A DNA stretch of 64,000 nt from Tridacna crocea (taxonomy: Eukaryota > Mollusca > Bivalvia > Cardiida > Cardiidae): contig OX031061.1 in the NCBI GenBank assembly GCA_943736015.1, positions 62,998,192-63,062,191 on the forward strand, given 5' to 3'. Below are positions 40,401-55,400 of the stretch, piece by piece (position 1 is the first letter of the stretch; every line of letters starts with the position of its first letter). A program made the translations under genes and the position numbers. The notes beneath the pieces were generated by a model. The model did no database searches, was not told the DNA's origin, and saw nothing but the letters and a program-made list of their open reading frames with translations.

Positions 40401-43400
40401 CTTATTTATTCCCGAATTATCAAGACTTTGATCCAATGAAAAACGACTTTTAAATCCCTTTCTGTGAGATTTCTGTACTGTTTTTCTACATTCATCAACA
40501 CCTTCTGTCACAGATTCAACTGCAACAAAGTACTCTTTAAGTTCATGTTCATCACGCCTGTTGTCATTTATATTTACTCTTTTATCATGTTCTTTAAAAG
40601 CGTTTCTAGTTCTCTTTTCTTGTTTCTTGTGTTTACTACTGTTCACCTTAGGTATTGCACCACTACTGCTGTTGTTCCTTTGACCTACTGAATTGCCTTC
40701 AGGATTGGGTTTTTCTGAAAGTTTCGGTTCACTTTCACTTCCACTTGATCTGTTGGTACTATTTTTAATCCTTATATCTTTTCTACTTTCAAGTTTGAAG
40801 CATTTATCAGACCTTAGCGAAAGCCTTTGCTGGCCTCCTTGTTGTTTCTCAGTCCCAGAGACCAGCGATTGCGTATGATTCTTCACACCATGTGGCGGTG
40901 TTTCCTCAGTCTATATAAAAGAAAAAAATAGCAGTGTTGTAATTGTCCCGCTTTCTAGCAAGCAACACCTTGTCGTCTTAACAAAATTGCACATGCCTTT
41001 TTAAAAATGGTGTTATTCTTTAAATGCACTTAACTTTTCCCCAAACAACAATATTTTAAATGGGTCCAGCTTGACAGCACTTGCAGAAAACAATATTTAT
41101 ATGGCACAAATGATAGAATTTGTATTAGATAATCTAGTTAACATTGTGGGAAAAGAGTCACTTTCTCCTTTGTCCACCATGTTTTTAAAAAGGCTTACTG
41201 CTCAGTGTAGTTCATCGGGATTGTGTGGTAAAGGATTGAACATCTTCACTATTTAATTTTTCTATACAATACCAAAGATGCTTTATTCATTTGAAAACTG
41301 TTGTATTGTTGGTCCAAGTGTTTTATAGTTGATGGCTGAAGAATAAATTTTCGAAATCAAATAGACTGTAAGCAAAAGGAAAGAGCGGTCTGGCACCTTT
41401 TGAATTAGTTTTTGAATTTATTTGTCTACCAGCGGCTAACATTTCGATCAATCATACAGGAACAGAATGTCATCGTCATGATAATTTCATTACTTTTAAA
41501 CAGTATTATATAGAATAAAATGCGACCGATATTGCTTACATTGGGCAGCCACGGGGCATTTCAATATAATTACTAAATCACTTTACCTGCCCATGCACCA
41601 TCAATTAATTAATTATTAAATAAATAAATGAATAAATAAAGTAAGTAAGTAAGTAACTGATTAATTATAATAACTTCATTCAAACAATTACCTCTGTATA
41701 CAATTCCTGATATAACAAACCTATTAAAACGATCAGGAAACCTGCACCTAATATTGTAACAACACCTTTGAAAAGGAAAAAATATAAAATCAAAACTGCA
41801 CTGATAACGTGCAAAAATGTTGTAAGCTCCATACTTTTTCTGTTTTTGAGTGCAAATGGCAGACCTTTAATCAAGAGTTTCCTTTTGGAAATCCCCAGTG
41901 GTTCTAAAATTAGACATGATGAGCAATATGCGCTAATTCAACGCTTTACTACACAACAAAATTTAACACCTCTTGAATTTGAATATATCTGCTACGGACT
42001 GATTAAGCGTGGCTGAAATAGTGGAAAATGTCTTCACAATGGTAGAAGACATTATGATCAAAGGAGAAAGTGCTGGACACGAATGCTTTCTTTGTTAGGG
42101 CTGTTAAACCCGGAAAGCTGCGGTAAAGGGAAGATAAACGTATAAATGTACATTATATAGATGTAAACAAATATGAGTCATGTACTGTGAAAAGGGTCTG
42201 CAGAAAGCATCAATGTGCAAAAGTATCCACCATGTCAGGCTGCTCAGTCCGCGAAGGCTGACGTGGGTCGAAACTTTGTGCTACATGTCATTTTTCTGCT
42301 TGCCAAATTACCAGTCTATGATGCGCACACAATGGGTTTTATGGATCTATAACGACTTGCTAGGTGAGATGGTTCAAACCCCTTTTGTCAGTGTGTCGCT
42401 CGTGTATGTATGCATGGATGACATCAAACTTTCGTGAAGCACAACTGCATGGGTAACTACAAGTTGGCTTCTTTAAAAAAGAAGCCAGGGGAGGTCAGCA
42501 TCAACGTTTACAAATACTTTATTTGCTACTGATTTCAATATATTTCGATACACATAAACAAACAAATAGGACATTCAATGAAGGAGGAAAATACGCATCG
42601 TAGAAACCGCTAATGCAGTACATGGCAATTACTTGACCTTTCTGCGTTTTCAAATCGCATTATCTTTTCTCGAGGTGTTACTTTCTCAATTTTCAACGAT
42701 TTTTTAGATTATTCAGTTTAATAAAAAACAACAATCATGACAGAGGACCTTTACAATAAAATCAATAGAACAAATGATTTTTGAAATCCGTCAAATAAAA
42801 ACAAACGATGTCTATTTCGAATTTTAGAGTTTTTTTCTTATATTTCATTTAATTTATGAAACCATGACGACATGTGTATCAGTACAATTTCGTAAACAAA
42901 ATGGATTTAAACGGCAATTTCTGAGAGTCTGGCTTTTAAATTCACCACTATTGGAAAGGTCTGATGACCTCTACAATGACTTGAAATATCATTTAAGGTA
43001 TCCTTCATTTTCATTATCTTCCGCTAGATGGAATTCTTGAAATACACATCTAATTTGGGCATTCTGGGTACACTACCAGACTACTTTTCAAAACAACAAC
43101 CATTACTTTAAATTTCAAAATAAACAAAATGTTTACACAATAAAACTCTACCTGGTGCGATTGATTTAGCTATGATCCGCTAGCATGTAACCTATGTACC
43201 GGCCGTGCTAGCATATAAGCTATGTACCGGCCATTTATTACAACAGGCCCTGAGGGTTGGGTAATAGCTTCAGTATAAGCCTTACTTTTTCTGCAGGCAC
43301 ATTAAATTTGTAGAGAAATTTAGAACAATCATATACAAGTTGCTGTCGCTAATATTTCAAAAGTGTTCCCCTATAAGCCATACTGTATGTCTACATATAT

Positions 43401-46400
43401 CTTCAGACACAAAAATTTCAACAGGAACTTCTCTTTTTCAAGATGATTTAATTTGAAAGTTAAACTTGAAAAATCTCTATCTCATTAGATTTCTCATTGT
43501 CAAGGACATATAAAAAAGGGGAAAACAAGTGCCAGTGAGGTTACTTTTGTCTTTAACTTCGGCTTAAACAAGGAAAAGACATGTATCAAATTTCATAAAC
43601 TAGGACATCTTGCGCCGTCTATTTTGAAAAAAAATCCTGTCACTCAGTAGCTGGACATGTGTTATAAACTTTTTATCAACTTAAACTTATCTTTTCACGC
43701 GATAAAGAGTAAATGCACGTCAAGCGATGTGTGTACTACTAGTATTTCGTTTGCGGGTGGATTGTTTTACATGTCCATAAGATTGCATGCATATAGCCTG
43801 ATAAAGAGGTGAAAATAGGTAATTGCGTTACTGGTATATATGGTATATAAACAATTAGACTACATGTATAGAGATTTGACAATTCGTTGAACAGTATTGA
43901 AATACATCTGAAATTACATATCAAGGATACAACCGTCATGGTGTCATATCCATATATGGAATAGTTGTAAACAGTTCTTCCTCATCTGGTCGAAGTAGTA
44001 TTGAACATATTTTGCTGTTGTATAAGTTGCACACGCCAGTGCGCTTGTAAATTTTCCTTCTTCAACAGAACTCGTTTTTATCCTATGCAATTCTAAAATA
44101 ACAATACAGAAGTAGTTGTTTAGAATTTTGGATCAAATGAGTAATATATACAACTATTCCATGTAAAACCTATATGCATGTATATGTATACAACAATGAA
44201 AGCTGTTATACTATTCGCTGATTGGTCAAAAAGCTATATATATATACGTGTGGTTTTCATTGTGCTTTACTAGATGTAGATGTAGATGCATATCGTCGGT
44301 TTACTTTAAAAACCTCGTAACTACACCTTGTAACAAGCTGTAGTTACGACGTTTTCGAAGTAAACCGACGATATTCCGAAATGCAATGTGTGTTCTACTG
44401 AAATTAATTTTAAAATTGTTGTCTACTATCTATACCCGAAATTCAAATGGTTCATTCAGTGGCACTGAGGGTTTATATCTGGTATTAAATGATAATGGAT
44501 AATTTCTATTGACAAGCGTTTATGATCTCTGTGATACATTAAACAAGGCAAATCACAATATAAAACAAGAGGACCATGATGGTCCTATGTCGCTCACCTG
44601 AGTACTAAGCTATAAAATCAAACTTGTGGCCACTGGGGCGGGACCATTTTGGACCCCAGGGGCATCCTAAGAAAAAACTTGGTAGAGGCCTACTAGGAGA
44701 TGCTACTAACAAAATATAAAAGCTCCACACCTTCTAGTTTCAGAGAAGTAGAATTTTAAAGTTTTCCTTCTTTGTTTCTATGTTTCGAACTTGTGACCTC
44801 TGGGGCAGGGCAAGTTTTGACCCAGGGGCATGGTATGAAGAAACTTTGTAGAAGTACACTAAGAGATGTTACATATCAAATATCAAAGCTCTACGCCTTC
44901 TAATTTCAAAGAAGAGTTTTAAAGTTTTCCTTCTTTGTTCCTATGTTTCGAACTTGGGCAAGATTTGACCCCAGGGACATCATATGAACAAACATTGTAG
45001 AAGTCCACTAGGAGATCCTACTTACAATATATCAAAGTTTTACATCTTCTAGTTTCAGAGAAGAAGAATTTTAAATTTCCCTTCTTTATTTCTCTGTTTT
45101 AAACTTTTGAACCCCAGGCTGGGCCAGTTTTGAGCCCAGGGACATCATATGAACAATCTTGGCAGGGCTCCACCAGGAGATACTACATACCAAATATCAA
45201 AGCTCTGCACCTTCTAATTTCAGAGAAGAAGAATTTTAAAGTTTTCCTTCTTTGTTTCCATGTTTCAAACTTGTGACCTCCGGGATTGGGCCAGTTTTGA
45301 CCCAAGGGGCATCAAATGAACAATCTTGGTAGAGGTCCACTGGGAGATGCTACATACCAAATACTAAAGCTCTGCACATTCTAGTTTCAGAGAAGAAGAA
45401 TTTTAAAGTTTTCTTTCTCTGTTCCTGTGTTTCAAACTTGTTACCCCCGGGACGGGGCCACTTTTGAACCCAGGGGCATCAAATGAACAATCTTGGTATA
45501 GGTTTACTTGGAAATGCTACGTACCAAATATCAAAGCTCAACGCCTTCTAGTTTCAGAGAAGAAAAGTTTTAAAGTTTTCCTTCTTTGTTCCTGTTTCAG
45601 ACTTGTGACCCCCGGGGCTGGGCCAGTTTTAAGCCAAGGGACATCATATGAACAATCTCGGTTGAGGTCCACTAGGAGATGCTTCATACCAAATATCAAA
45701 GCTCTGCACCTTCTAGTTTCAGAGAAGAAGAATTTTAAAGTTTTCTTTCTTTGTTCCTATGTTTCAAACTTGTGACCGAGGCGGGGCCAGTTTTGACCCC
45801 AGGGGCATCATATGAACAATCGTGGTAGAGATCCACTAGGAGATGCTACATACCAAATTTCAAAGCTCTACAACTTCTAATTTCAGAGAAGAAGAATTTT
45901 ATAGTTTTCCTTCTTTGTTTCTATGTTTCAAACTTGTGACCCCCGGGACTGGGCCAGTTTTGACCCAAAGGGCATCAAACGAACAATCTTGGTAGAGGTC
46001 CACTAGGAAATGCTACATAACAAATACTAAAGCTCTGCACATTCTAGTTTCAGAGAAGAAGAATTTTAAAGTTTTCTTTCTTTGTTTCTGTGTTTCAAAC
46101 TTGTTACCCCCGGGACGGGGCCACTTTTGACCCCAAGGGCATCAAATGAACAATCTTAGTAGAGGTCTACTAGGAAATGCTACGTACCAAATATCAAAGC
46201 TCAACGCCTTCTAGTTTCAGAGAAGAAAAATTTTAAAGTTTTCCTTCTTCTTTGTTCCTGTTTTAAACTTGTGACCCCCGGGGCTGGGCCAAGGGACATC
46301 ATATGAACAATCTTGGTAGAGGTCCACTAGGAGATGCTTCATACCAAATATCAAAGCTCTGCACCTTCTAGTTTCAGAGAAGAAGAATTTTAAAGTTTTC

Positions 46401-49400
46401 TTTCTTTGTTCCTATGTTTCAAACTTATGACCCCCGAGGCGGGGCCAGTTTTGACCCAAGGGGCATCATATGAACGATCGTGGTAGAGATCCACTAGGAG
46501 ATGCTACATACCAAATTTCAAAGCTCTACAACTTCTACATGTAGTTTCAGAGAATAAGATTTTCAAAGATTTTGCTATGTTTTTTCTTTTGTTGCTATGG
46601 AAACCAGAGTTATGGGTGGAATTCAATCTCTTGAACAAATTTGGTAGAGCTTTACCCAAGGAACATCCCTGCCAAGTTTCATTAAGATTAGCCCAGTGGT
46701 TTAGGAGGAGAAGACGTTTAAAGAAATTGTGGACGACGCACGACGGACGACGGACGCCGGACATTGGGCGATCACAATAGCTCACCATGAGCACTTTGTG
46801 CTCAGGTGAGCTAAATGTGGATCCATCAAATACATTTTGACTTATAAGAGACTGAATCGTGAGGTCGTCTGATTTTTTGCCATGCAGAAAATTGTCCAGT
46901 GGTAAAAAGTTCCTGGCGCGGTCATCCTCGTTTTTACATGGCTCACTCTAATACTGCAATTTATTAGTCGGCTCAATGGCTAAGTGATTGGAGTCGATGT
47001 TTACGGTTTTTAACGACATGTTTGTCAAATATTCGCGCACATCCTACTGCGCTCGTAGTTTTGTCGCGGATATTGCATCACAAGTGAAAATACGTATATT
47101 TTGCACACAATGGTATTACTATTGGGCACTGACACAATTAACACTGTCTTCGGGTAGTATTGGTGAAGGAAAAAAAATGGATATTTGAACTGTCACCGAG
47201 AAACACTTCATATGCTGACACGGCGTTATACACCAAACAAGGAAACCAAGGCAGGAAATTTAAAGTTGTGAAAGTATAGGTGTTCCCACTTTGAAAGTTA
47301 TTGTTGGAAAAGGAGAAATCGCTCCTATGAAGCAATTTCTCCTTTTTTTACCATGTCTGCTTGATTTTATCCTTTTTTGTTCCCTGAGAAAACCTCCACA
47401 GTGACGGATATGTACCGTTTTTTCTTACTGTTTAGAGTTATAAATACCTTTAGTGTGGAAAGTTTAAGAAAAATCTGTCCGTTGGAAAGTATCATATTTT
47501 AAAAATTAACCCTAAATTTGATCAAATTATCTCCCTTTTAACTCGATTGTTTATAAACCAACTGCATATTTGTACATTTACGATGCTCAAAGCCAGATTT
47601 TTATTTATTTTTGTGCAAAAATATATACATTTTGATTAAAATGATGTATATTTGTATATTTGCCTGTAACTTTCCTGTTTAACTGTTGACTAGATCTATT
47701 AAAGAAAGGCATTTTAAATTCAATATAAGAAGTATTTTGGAACTGTATACCTTTTTTCAAATGCAAATTTCTCAGAAACCAGCACGGTGACCCACATCTT
47801 TTTTTTTGTACTATAATATCCTAGAAACATGATGAGCTTTGTATGTGCAAAGTTTTAAAAAAAAAAATGTTCGTTAGAAAAAACTTGTCATATACGTCGT
47901 TAAGGTCATAAATTCAATTTATGATTTTTTTGTCCGACTTAAAGTAATCAATGATTTTTTTCCGTTCAAATATCAACCAACTCGACAAAAAGGAATTGGT
48001 TTCAAAATCTGATTTATGCCTTCTTTGAAATAAGGAACTGATTAGGTTTTTGACATTCACAGAGGAGTATAACTTTTAGGGAGCTAAGTGCTACTTAAGG
48101 ACCTTTAGCGGACACAGTCCGATACAGAGACTTTTTCCCCAAGAATAGCAAACATAGAGTTTTTTACCATCGGCTTAAGTGTTTCATTTCACTTTTTTAG
48201 CTTGATATTCTAGGTTAATTCTATTGTGCACATTGATTTTGAACAATTAAACACTTTTTGCTTGCAGGTATGTCAATGTTTGATTCTGATGAGATATTGA
48301 TCAATACACAAACAGGGTCGAGTGGTCGATCAATTGTATTAGTGGGATTGTAGGGCACTTCCTCGACTTTCAAACACTATCTATTTGGGAAAGCTTATTA
48401 AGAAAGACTGTACACTTTTTTTATCCGTTTAAAACTTTGTTCACTGATTCGGAATGTTCAGTTAATGATATCGCTTTATCATAATATAAACAGGGGGTTA
48501 GAGTTAGGTAATCGATTGAATAATTTTATCTGCATTGTGTTGGATTATCATGCTGATTTCAGAAGGAAACCGAAACTAAAACTAAGAATTTCCGCAAGTC
48601 CTATATTTTTTTACCTTCAAAAAGTTTTTTCACATCTTGGCAATATTCGTTACATAACATCGCTTTAAATATCACAACATAAACACGGTCAGGGTTAGAT
48701 GACTCTTTAAATATTTTTAACGGCTGATCTCATAATGAAACCGAAAGTAAAACTAAGAGTTTCGTATCTTAAAACAAGAATTCTTGAAAAGCCTTTATTC
48801 ATAATTGACTTCCATTTTTTGCCGTTATCACATTGTTTTAGCTATTTTATCGCGACTTTAAGTGCAACTATCACTGGTTTAAGTGCAAATATCACTGGTT
48901 TCCAAAGGCCCAAGAGTGGCCAAATATAAATAATTGCGTGTAAAGGCTTTAAAAATTGACCATTTTATTTTTCATTTAAGCGGCCATTGAGTAAGTTCGG
49001 AATTGTTCGTCGTAAATCTACCTAAAGACATGCATTCTAGCCGTACTTTGCTATGGTGTCGCATGAGCTGCGGCACTATATTTACATTCACTTATGAAAT
49101 GTGCCTGTGGAGGTAGCCATAATGTTTACTAAGCCTCAAGTCGTTTCTTTCCTTGGTCCTTTCGAACTTGGCCATTTCATACGAGTTTGGTCTATTCGTA
49201 CCCACCTATGCTTTTTATTTTGATCATTTCGAACTCACTTTGATAATATCGTACGCACTTCGGTCAATTCATACCCAGTTTTGTATCAATTTCGGATTCT
49301 TTGCCTTATTGACACTTGAAGTACATATTCTTCTACCGTCTGAAAACATTGCGAAATGGAGCAGTAGGCATATATTGGACCTTGATCACTAAATATGCTT

Positions 49401-52400
49401 ATCCTTCACTACCGCGCTGATTAAACCAGGAACTTTCTCGCCAGTTGCCTTTTTTTAGTAAGTCAGAACTTAAATGGTTTTATTTATCACTCTTATCACT
49501 CTTAGTATTATCTCAAACAATACCAATGTATTTTTACGGTCGGCCGATTTTATTATCATAGAGGAAACTGGTATCCTTTTTTTTTTATATAAAATGACCG
49601 TTGCACTGTTAATGTATTGATGCAGTATGTTTGACGTGTATTGTTTCTCTCCTAGATAAACGTTTTATCATCAATCTATGTTATTGTTTGGGTTTGGGGT
49701 AACAAATCTAAAATCACGTACCGAGATAAGACAGTAAAAAAAACCATTCAATATTGCTCATACTATACCATCAGGGTTTTAGGTTTTGAATCTGTAATCC
49801 TCAAAATAAACAATAATATGCCACTCAAAATTTGCTAGGGATCACCTAAAAGATTCACTCTAAATACATGTATATATGTGGCATGTATCATGTATGGTTT
49901 TACAATAAGTTACATTGCCACACTGAGCAATAAAATGACCGGTGGAAATGGATCTTTAAGCCTTTACCTCAGCCACGTAGGAAGCATTTCAAGATTGGGG
50001 GGGGGCTAACTTCGAAATACTAAGATTTTTTGCGTGGTAATTGCATTGCGCTAAAAACTCATATTTTAGTTACTATGATTTTCAAAATTATGGAGGGGGG
50101 GCTGAGCCCCCCCCCACCTAGAACCCCTGTTCCTACGGGCCTGCAGTCACAATGCCGACTGTTAAAGACACTGAGAAAGAAGCCTTTGGAAAATATTGTT
50201 GGAAAAGGACAAAATGCTGGATACCAGCATTTTCTCCATTTTCAACAATATTTTCTACCCTATTACAGACAGCATAGTGCATGTTACATTTAGTTTTTGG
50301 TCAGCAAATGCTTTCAACTTGGACAAATCTAGAGTATTACAGTATCACAGTATATAAACGAACTGTACCCAAACCGGATCTTGCGAGTAAATTCCATGAA
50401 TCGATTGGTGAAAACAGATGGGTACCTTTGAATAATTGAGATCGACAGGTTGTTGTGACTTTCATGCAACTTGCAAACATTTGCATCATTGACTGAAATA
50501 ATGTATCTTTCAAATAAATACATCATTTACCATCTTTGGCCGTGTAATTGCTGATAAAGTGCAAAACTCGTCTTCACTTCTATTGCTCACTACTATACAT
50601 GCTGTTTTCACAAGGCAATTTATGTATAATTCCGTCTATTTATCCGATACCCATTTGTAAAGTTTTGTTTCTAAATGTATGCTCTTCACAAAACAGCCAA
50701 TATATGCCGACAAAATTTGTTAAAATTACCTAAAAATGTATGGAAATTCTGCATGGCGAACGGTTTGATACTGTACCCTTCTTGCAAATATCAAGTAAAT
50801 GATCTGTACATTACTTGCGAGCTGGCTGAACGAATTCTTGCGAGTACCATACAGGGATTTCCATTGCTTTATACCTACACAAGAGCGAAGCATCCATTAC
50901 GCACGTTACTAGAGTGCTCAATACAAACTTTGTTTCGCAATTTATTCCTTACAATGTCATTTCAATGCAGTTGTACTGAAGAACCTTTGAAATTTTTGTG
51001 GCAAAAGGTGGAACTCCTCGTTACAAGCAATTTCAACCTTTGCCACAACACTTTGTATGCTGTATAAAATCTAATATACATATCACAAGTAAAAAAATAT
51101 TAGCTGTGATTATATGTGAATCATTTCTAAGTATACGTTCAAAATAACACGACTTTGTCTCATTGGCAAAAAAATAACATGAGCTTCGCACAGCAGTGCA
51201 TATACGCCCAAAGGGGCTTGTCAGTGAAATGGGTTAAAATCTAGAACCCTACAGAGATCCAAATTTGAAAAGTCACATGCAAAAACCACACATCATAGAG
51301 ATTCATTGTAGTAAGTTTCAAATCATTCCGATGGAAACTGTGGGTGCATACAAAAAATGCTAACGGTGACAGACCGTGGCCATAACATAATACAACCCTT
51401 CCATCGTATAAAAGAAATCAAAATGCTGTCAGCACTGTAATCGGTCGACACTGAATAGTCTCAAACCTAGCCATTCGACCCCTCGTCTACCCATCATGTG
51501 TACAACCTTATCCTCGTACCACCACATATGAAATACGCTATTTTATATTATAAAAGTGGAACAATGATTTTGTTCTTTTGTCATTATCAGTGCCATTTCT
51601 GAACACCATTCGTTGTATATTTTATTGAAGGATTACGTGTCACAAGGACTATGTGTCACATTTTATTTGCATCTTTAGTTCATGCAGAGTGTACTGCCCA
51701 GCTCTTTTATTACAGCAGGATATGGGTGGAGCTGTATTTTATTTCCATAAGTTAGTGTTGAAATCGGTGATCAAGGCGGACCAGAATAAAAGACAATATC
51801 AAATATGAAACACGGGGAGATATGTAACAGCTGCGACAGGTCATTGAACATCTATTCTTGTGGCTGTAAACAGTCACTGAAGATCAGGTTTTTGAGAGAA
51901 AAGCAGCCAAACATAATAGTATAAAAAGACTCGGGTTTTATTCTGCTTCCTTTTCATGAACTACAGGAGGCCCTTCAGATTTTGGGACAAAAATTTTACC
52001 AAATACAAAAAAAAAAAAATCTTTATACTTCCAAAGCCGTATAATTTTCTTTCATTAAACCCCAGTAGTCGAAAACCATCCGAAAACAAAAGAAATAAGA
52101 GATTTACTACAGCCCAGGTCGACACCGACGGGACACACTGTCTCTTTTTACAATTTGCTCATTTACATGTACATACTGGAAAATACACAGATGAAGCTTC
52201 AAACATGTATAGCGTCCGAAGAAGACATTATGGAAAATAAATACATGTTTCTTATGGAATTTAAGCGTCATTAGTCACATGCCAGTCACTTATTTAAAAT
52301 TAACATTCCCACCATGGTTTTTTTTTTTTTTTTTTTTTTTGCGCGAAATCTAAAAATAGCCTAATGGGCAACGTAGCCTTTTAAGGGAATACCACCCCTA

Positions 52401-55400
52401 ATTTTTTGTAATATTATGATTCTTAATTATTGATAATTCGTATTGTTTTTTCATATTAATTTCAGTGATATATATATTATTTAATTTTGTGTGATGTGAA
52501 AAACCTATATACCCACCTTTAAGGAACAGAACGAATTCATGCAATAAAATTTCACAATTCGTATTCATCCGCTGATAGATAAAAAGAGGGATTCATCTGC
52601 TTAAATAGATAAAAAGAGGAATTACCATTTCCTGATAAGGCATCTTGGACTCATCCAATTTGGGAGAATTTAGGGGAAAATTTACAGATCTGCTTAATAA
52701 AAGTATAATTTTGAAAAAGAATAGAACATGTAACGAGAAAGGAAGAAATTGTTCATTGAGTGTAATTTCTTCTCAAATTCTTACAATATTTTCTTAAGTC
52801 ATTGACTGATGACTCATTTCTATGAGGAATAGGAATAACCACTATTAAACAGTATTTCGCATAAAACATTCAGATTCTTCAAGAAACTTGTGAACATCCC
52901 TCACTGGTGTCTTTCTTTATGGGGCTTTTTTTAAATGGTGACACATAAACAAGCCTTCAAACTCACTGTCTTAATATCACCATTAGGTTGCAGAGGCCTG
53001 TTCCATAGCTTCAAATCTTTTGGAATACTTTTGAAGTTTTTTTTATACGAAATTGTTTCTTTTCTTTGTGAGTCAAATTCTGAAAGTTTGATCTTGAGGT
53101 TTTTCCTACATGGATTTCCAAATTATGATTTATTTATATCACAAAAGCTTGTGGTTGACAGTTTGCTGTAAAGGCATCTGAATTACTCCATTTTATACAG
53201 ATTTATACCATCAGGCATCAGATTTGTTATCCCAAGAACCATACAGAATATTTGAAAAAAACTCCCAAGACATCGTACAGATAGATTTCGTAAACTCGCA
53301 AGTAAGGGTACGAATCATCAGCAAGAAACGTACAGTTGACCTACTTTACATAGAGGCATTAATTCTTATTTTTTATGTTCAAAATCGAATTTTAAAATGC
53401 CCAATGCCGCAAATGTCTTTTTTAATTAATTAATTGCACCGGATCAAACTCAGAAAACGTGTTTCAGCCCGCCTTAACATGATAAAAGCTGATTTAAGAT
53501 CGGGTCTACTGCAAATGACGCTGTAGCCTGCGGTGAGTATTGAGAATTTCAATGTTTTAAAGCTAAGAATGATTATATAGCAGTTTATGTATTAACAATA
53601 AAGGTTTGGCATAAACTATAAATAAAGATTCACATAGTTTACATTCAGTAGTATGAAAGACGCAACAATTTTTATCTCGGCTGTCTCTAATGCAAAGTGG
53701 ACATCACTGAAATTTACTCGCAAGATCCGGTTTGGGTACAGTTCGTTTATATACTGTGAGTATGGTAAAGAGTTTATGCCAAACTGTTGTAACTTAAAAA
53801 CACATACAGAAATAGGTAAGTGATCCCTATCAAAATTTGAGTTGTGTATAAAGTTTTCATGAAAGGTTTCTCGGATTGAATTCATACCTTTTGCGTGTTT
53901 GTTTTGTTACACTGTACAAGTCAATGAAGGCTAAAATTGTCATCCGAGAGTATTAACGGAACGCGATAACCGTGGCCTTTGTTTACAATAATTCAGACCA
54001 TTCTATTTTCGTATACGGGAAGGACAGGTAAATTATCCGATAATTTTAGTAAAAATGTACATTGAAAAGGCTTAAAACTTTTACAAGTTCGCAATAGTGC
54101 TAAGCGAGCAGTGGTGTAATGGATAACATCACTGCCTCTCAAACCGGCTATCCTCGTTCAAGCCGTGAGACCTACCCCTTCTTTTTTTTTTTTAAGGAAG
54201 CATGTTGCATTTTTTTTTTTCGGTTTTCGCTTTACTTTTCTTTCTTTCCTCTCCAAACTTTTCTTTTCCTTGTTTGAATGTCTTTTATGTTTCTTTTCTT
54301 TATCCTTTCTTCTTCCTTTTTTAGACGTGTACATTTTTTTTTGTCATTGATATTCATTTGTTACTATTACATTTCATTCTTATTCATTTTATTCTTCTTT
54401 TTTTAAAGCATATTTCTATATGAGTGACTCCACAATAAAATGATAACTGTGCAACTCTCATCCCGTGCTCTGGTAGTACCGGAACTTACCTCATTTTCAC
54501 TGGCCTTATCGGTACCCTAACCCTCTTAACATTCAGTATTTCTTGCTTCCTCGTCGCTGAACTGCTCACAGGTTTCTTGAACTGCAATGTCTACTTTTTG
54601 AAAAAATATTTATTCTTCTAAGACCGCACATCTATAATAACTTTTCCACTCAGGTTGCTTTAGTTCACAAGTGGTTCCGTTCCACTGGTGTTTTAATTCA
54701 AATCCTTGAGCAGTCAAGCTTCCGAGATGCGTAAGTTCCCAACTGTAGTGAATATATAGACATGTCTCTTCTGTCAAAGCCATGAAACAGGAAGAAAACT
54801 AGTAGCCAGAAATTTGTGGCTTTAGTCATCTTAGAAGTCTAAATCACGAGGCTATTTCTAGCATCAATTCCTGTACAAGAAATGTCTTGGTTCATTTTTC
54901 CCAACTTTCGAAGGATCAATGTGCAACCTCGTGTGATGTCAATTAAATATGAATGAAACTATAAAGTAAAAGTAAAAATATTCACTATGATGTCATAAAA
55001 AATAATGTAACCATTGACTTAGCTTAAAAAAAAAACAGTTGCTTTACTGAAAAAAAAAAGTCTGTGACTCGAACTCGATCCGTTTGGACGGTAGCAGAGT
55101 CCCTTTGACCACTGCACCACAGCATTACTTGCACGTCTATATTGAAATTTACCAATAAGTAACTGTTTCGTCCCTGGTATTCCCTATTTAAATGTTTTGA
55201 ACTCATCCAGTGTTTGTAAACAAAGGCCACAGTTATCGCGTTTTGATAGTAGTAAGTGGTTAAATGCGCGTGTATCGTGCATGCGAGACAAAAACATAGC
55301 CTTCTCGTATTACTTGAAACCCTGCCAACTACTAGTACCCGTGACACTTCCTCGCCAATTTGCTTTACCCAGTACTGTCATTACTTAGTATTGAACACTG

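Larger units (their letters stand above)
46816..50149 (-). other. Part of intron 1 without recognised gene
   Basis: Holds a MITE core (47,285) and an old tandem duplication (48,450). From 49,150 to 49,290 there is a loose periodic run of TTCGAAC, TTCATAC, TTCGTAC phrases. No gene. Confidence 0.5.
53961..55242. mobile_element. Inverted-repeat element (1.28 kb) with tRNA-like sequence near each end
   Basis: A 28-nt inverted end (ACGCGATAACCGTGGCC, then TTTGTTTACAA at the left) is repeated at 55,214-55,241 with one mismatch. About 120 bp inside each end is a tRNA-like block facing inward, followed by a T-rich stretch. The middle (54,180-55,050) has no clear coding potential. No clear target duplication. 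In intron 1. Confidence 0.6.

Noticed and set aside
40464..40878. Plus-strand frames opposite exon 3
   Set aside because: These are shadows of the minus-strand coding exon, rich in Ser/Phe/Leu because the true strand is Lys/Glu-rich.
45464..45775. 103-codon open frame with repeated internal phrases
   Set aside because: It is a translation of the tandem-core repeat units; the protein repeat follows the DNA unit length.
50675..51067. 130-codon plus-strand open frame, longest outside the main gene
   Set aside because: No motif or promoter, and it is surrounded by repeats. A length of 130 codons can occur by chance in 64 kb.
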